This document shows positions 6,381 to 7,301 of a stretch of DNA of 7,301 nt, in pieces. Below the pieces are notes generated by a model. It was not told where the DNA came from. It did not search any database and worked only from the letters and a program-made list of their open reading frames with translations. Origin of the DNA: Pseudomonadota bacterium (GTDB taxonomy: Bacteria > Pseudomonadota > Gammaproteobacteria > Burkholderiales > Methylophilaceae); the NCBI GenBank assembly GCA_029549705.1, contig JAKPIR010000347.1, positions 1 to 7,301 on the forward strand, in the 5' to 3' direction. Positions within the stretch are counted from its first letter, which is position 1, and the number at the start of each line of letters is the position of its first letter. Made by a program: the position numbers and the translations under genes.

Positions 6381-6408
6381 ATTGAAAAATCCACAATTTG
6401 CTCCATAG
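6381..6408 (+). promoter_or_regulatory. Probable sigma-32 (heat-shock) promoter of clpB
   Basis: ATTGAAA (6381-6387) and CTCCATAG (6401-6408) are separated by 13 nt. They resemble the sigma-32 consensus CTTGAAA-N13/14-CCCCATNT, with one -35 mismatch and two -10 mismatches. Transcription would start around 6415, giving a leader of about 25 nt before clpB. This regulation is the norm for clpB in proteobacteria. An overlapping sigma-70 reading (TTGAAA-N16-CATAGT) is also possible. Confidence 0.6.
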
Positions 6409-6439
6409 TAGCTTCATATTATTTTTGAGGAGCAACACA

Positions 6440-7301
6440 ATGCGATTTGACAAACTCACCACTAAATTTCAACAAGCCATTAACGATGCGCAAAGCTTGG
6501 CCTTGGGCGCAGATAACACCGCGATTGAGCCGCAGCATTTATTGCTGGCGTTGCTCAATCAAGACGATGGCGGTACAGCGTCACTGCTTTCACGTGCGGG
6601 TGTGCAGTTAAATCCGCTAAAAACCAGTTTGAATGCGGCCATCAATAATTTGCCAAAATCGCCAGATGCGAGCGGCGAAGTGGCGATTTCGCGTGATTTG
6701 AATAATCTGTTAAATGTAACCGATAAATTCGCGCAAAAACGCGGTGATACCTACATCGCCAGTGAAATGTTTTTGCTAGCACTGGCTGACGATAAAGGTG
6801 AAACAGGCCGATTGCTCAAGCAGCATGGCTTGACGAAAACTGCGCTAGAAGCGGCAATTTCAGCAGTACGCGGCAATGAAAATGTCAATAGCCAAGAAGC
6901 CGAAGGCCAGCGCGAATCTTTGCAGAAGTACACCATCGACCTTACAGAGCGCGCCAGACTGGGCAAACTTGACCCGGTGATTGGCCGCGACGATGAAATC
7001 CGCCGTGCGATTCAAATTTTAGGGCGTCGTACCAAAAACAACCCTGTGCTGATAGGTGAGCCGGGTGTGGGTAAAACGGCGATTGTGGAAGGCTTGGCGC
7101 AACGTATTGTAAATAATGAGGTGCCCGATACACTCAAAGGTAAAAAGGTATTGTCGCTCGATATGGCGGCCTTGTTAGCGGGCGCGAAGTATCGCGGCGA
7201 GTTTGAAGAACGTCTGAAAGCCGTGCTGAAAGAATTGGCGCAAGATGAAGGCCAAACGATTGTCTTTATTGATGAAATTCACACCATGGTGGGTGCGGGC
7301 A
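6440..7301 (+). CDS. clpB: ATP-dependent chaperone/disaggregase ClpB (5' part, cut by window end)
   Basis: Only the first 287 codons are in the window; full ClpB proteins are about 860 aa. ClpB is a hexameric AAA+ disaggregase that works with DnaK/DnaJ/GrpE to pull proteins out of aggregates in the cytoplasm. The start MRFDKLTTKFQQAI leads into a Clp N-domain with two repeats (about 1-145). The first AAA+ domain follows, with Walker A GEPGVGKT (206-213, Lys212), pore-loop KYRGEFEERL (Tyr251) and Walker B VFIDE (275-279, Glu279). Key residues fall at the same numbers as in E. coli ClpB. The N-domain, the lack of a ClpA-type start and the heat-shock-like promoter separate it from ClpA and ClpC. 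A strong GAGGAG ribosome binding site (6427-6432) lies 7 nt before the ATG. It is probably transcribed alone from its own promoter. Confidence 0.96.
   Translation, partial: MRFDKLTTKFQQAINDAQSLALGADNTAIEPQHLLLALLNQDDGGTASLLSRAGVQLNPLKTSLNAAINNLPKSPDASGEVAISRDLNNLLNVTDKFAQKRGDTYIASEMFLLALADDKGETGRLLKQHGLTKTALEAAISAVRGNENVNSQEAEGQRESLQKYTIDLTERARLGKLDPVIGRDDEIRRAIQILGRRTKNNPVLIGEPGVGKTAIVEGLAQRIVNNEVPDTLKGKKVLSLDMAALLAGAKYRGEFEERLKAVLKELAQDEGQTIVFIDEIHTMVGAG

Noticed and set aside
6751..7133. Two - strand open frames within clpB (6751-6966 and 6942-7133)
   Set aside because: They are antisense shadows of highly conserved clpB sequence.
1..7301. CRISPR array, tRNA or rRNA gene, insertion sequence or prophage
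   Set aside because: No regularly spaced repeats, tRNA-like cloverleaf, rRNA signature, transposase or integrase were seen on either strand.

Overview
The window looks like chromosomal DNA from a Gram-negative betaproteobacterium of moderate GC content. The protein styles of TonB, ExbB and ClpB, and the DUF3391-type HD-GYP protein, would fit the Methylophilaceae (Methylotenera-like methylotrophs). That placement is an inference from protein style only; no rRNA or other marker gene is present.

Layout, left to right. Bases 1-328 are gene-free and hold one copy of a hairpin repeat followed by the leader of a tonB-exbB-exbD operon (329-2191, + strand). The three genes are packed tightly: a 1-nt gap between tonB and exbB, and an ATGA overlap between exbB and exbD. 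A strong, probably bidirectional terminator (2220-2258) separates exbD from a convergent two-gene cyclic-di-GMP operon on the - strand. That operon consists of a PAS-GGDEF-EAL protein (5489-3534) followed by an overlapping DUF3391/HD-GYP protein (3544-2261). Diverging from it is a small secreted protein of unknown function (5611-6156, +). A second, inverted copy of the hairpin repeat (6207-6308) and a likely heat-shock promoter then precede clpB (6440 onwards, +), which is cut by the window end.

How the parts fit. TonB, ExbB and ExbD form the inner-membrane motor that uses the proton gradient to energise outer-membrane TonB-dependent receptors; no receptor gene is in view. The c-di-GMP pair can both make and break the messenger: the GGDEF and EAL signature residues are intact, while the HD-GYP partner has substitutions at positions that are usually conserved. 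ClpB is the AAA+ disaggregase and is unrelated in pathway to its neighbours.

The least ordinary elements are: the pair of inverted, related two-hairpin repeats bracketing about 6.1 kb; the TTG start and A7 tract at the 5' end of the GGDEF-EAL gene; the altered HD-GYP residues; and the orphan exported protein with a lone Asp-box motif. I see no clearly new multi-gene system, no mobile-element genes and no CRISPR array.
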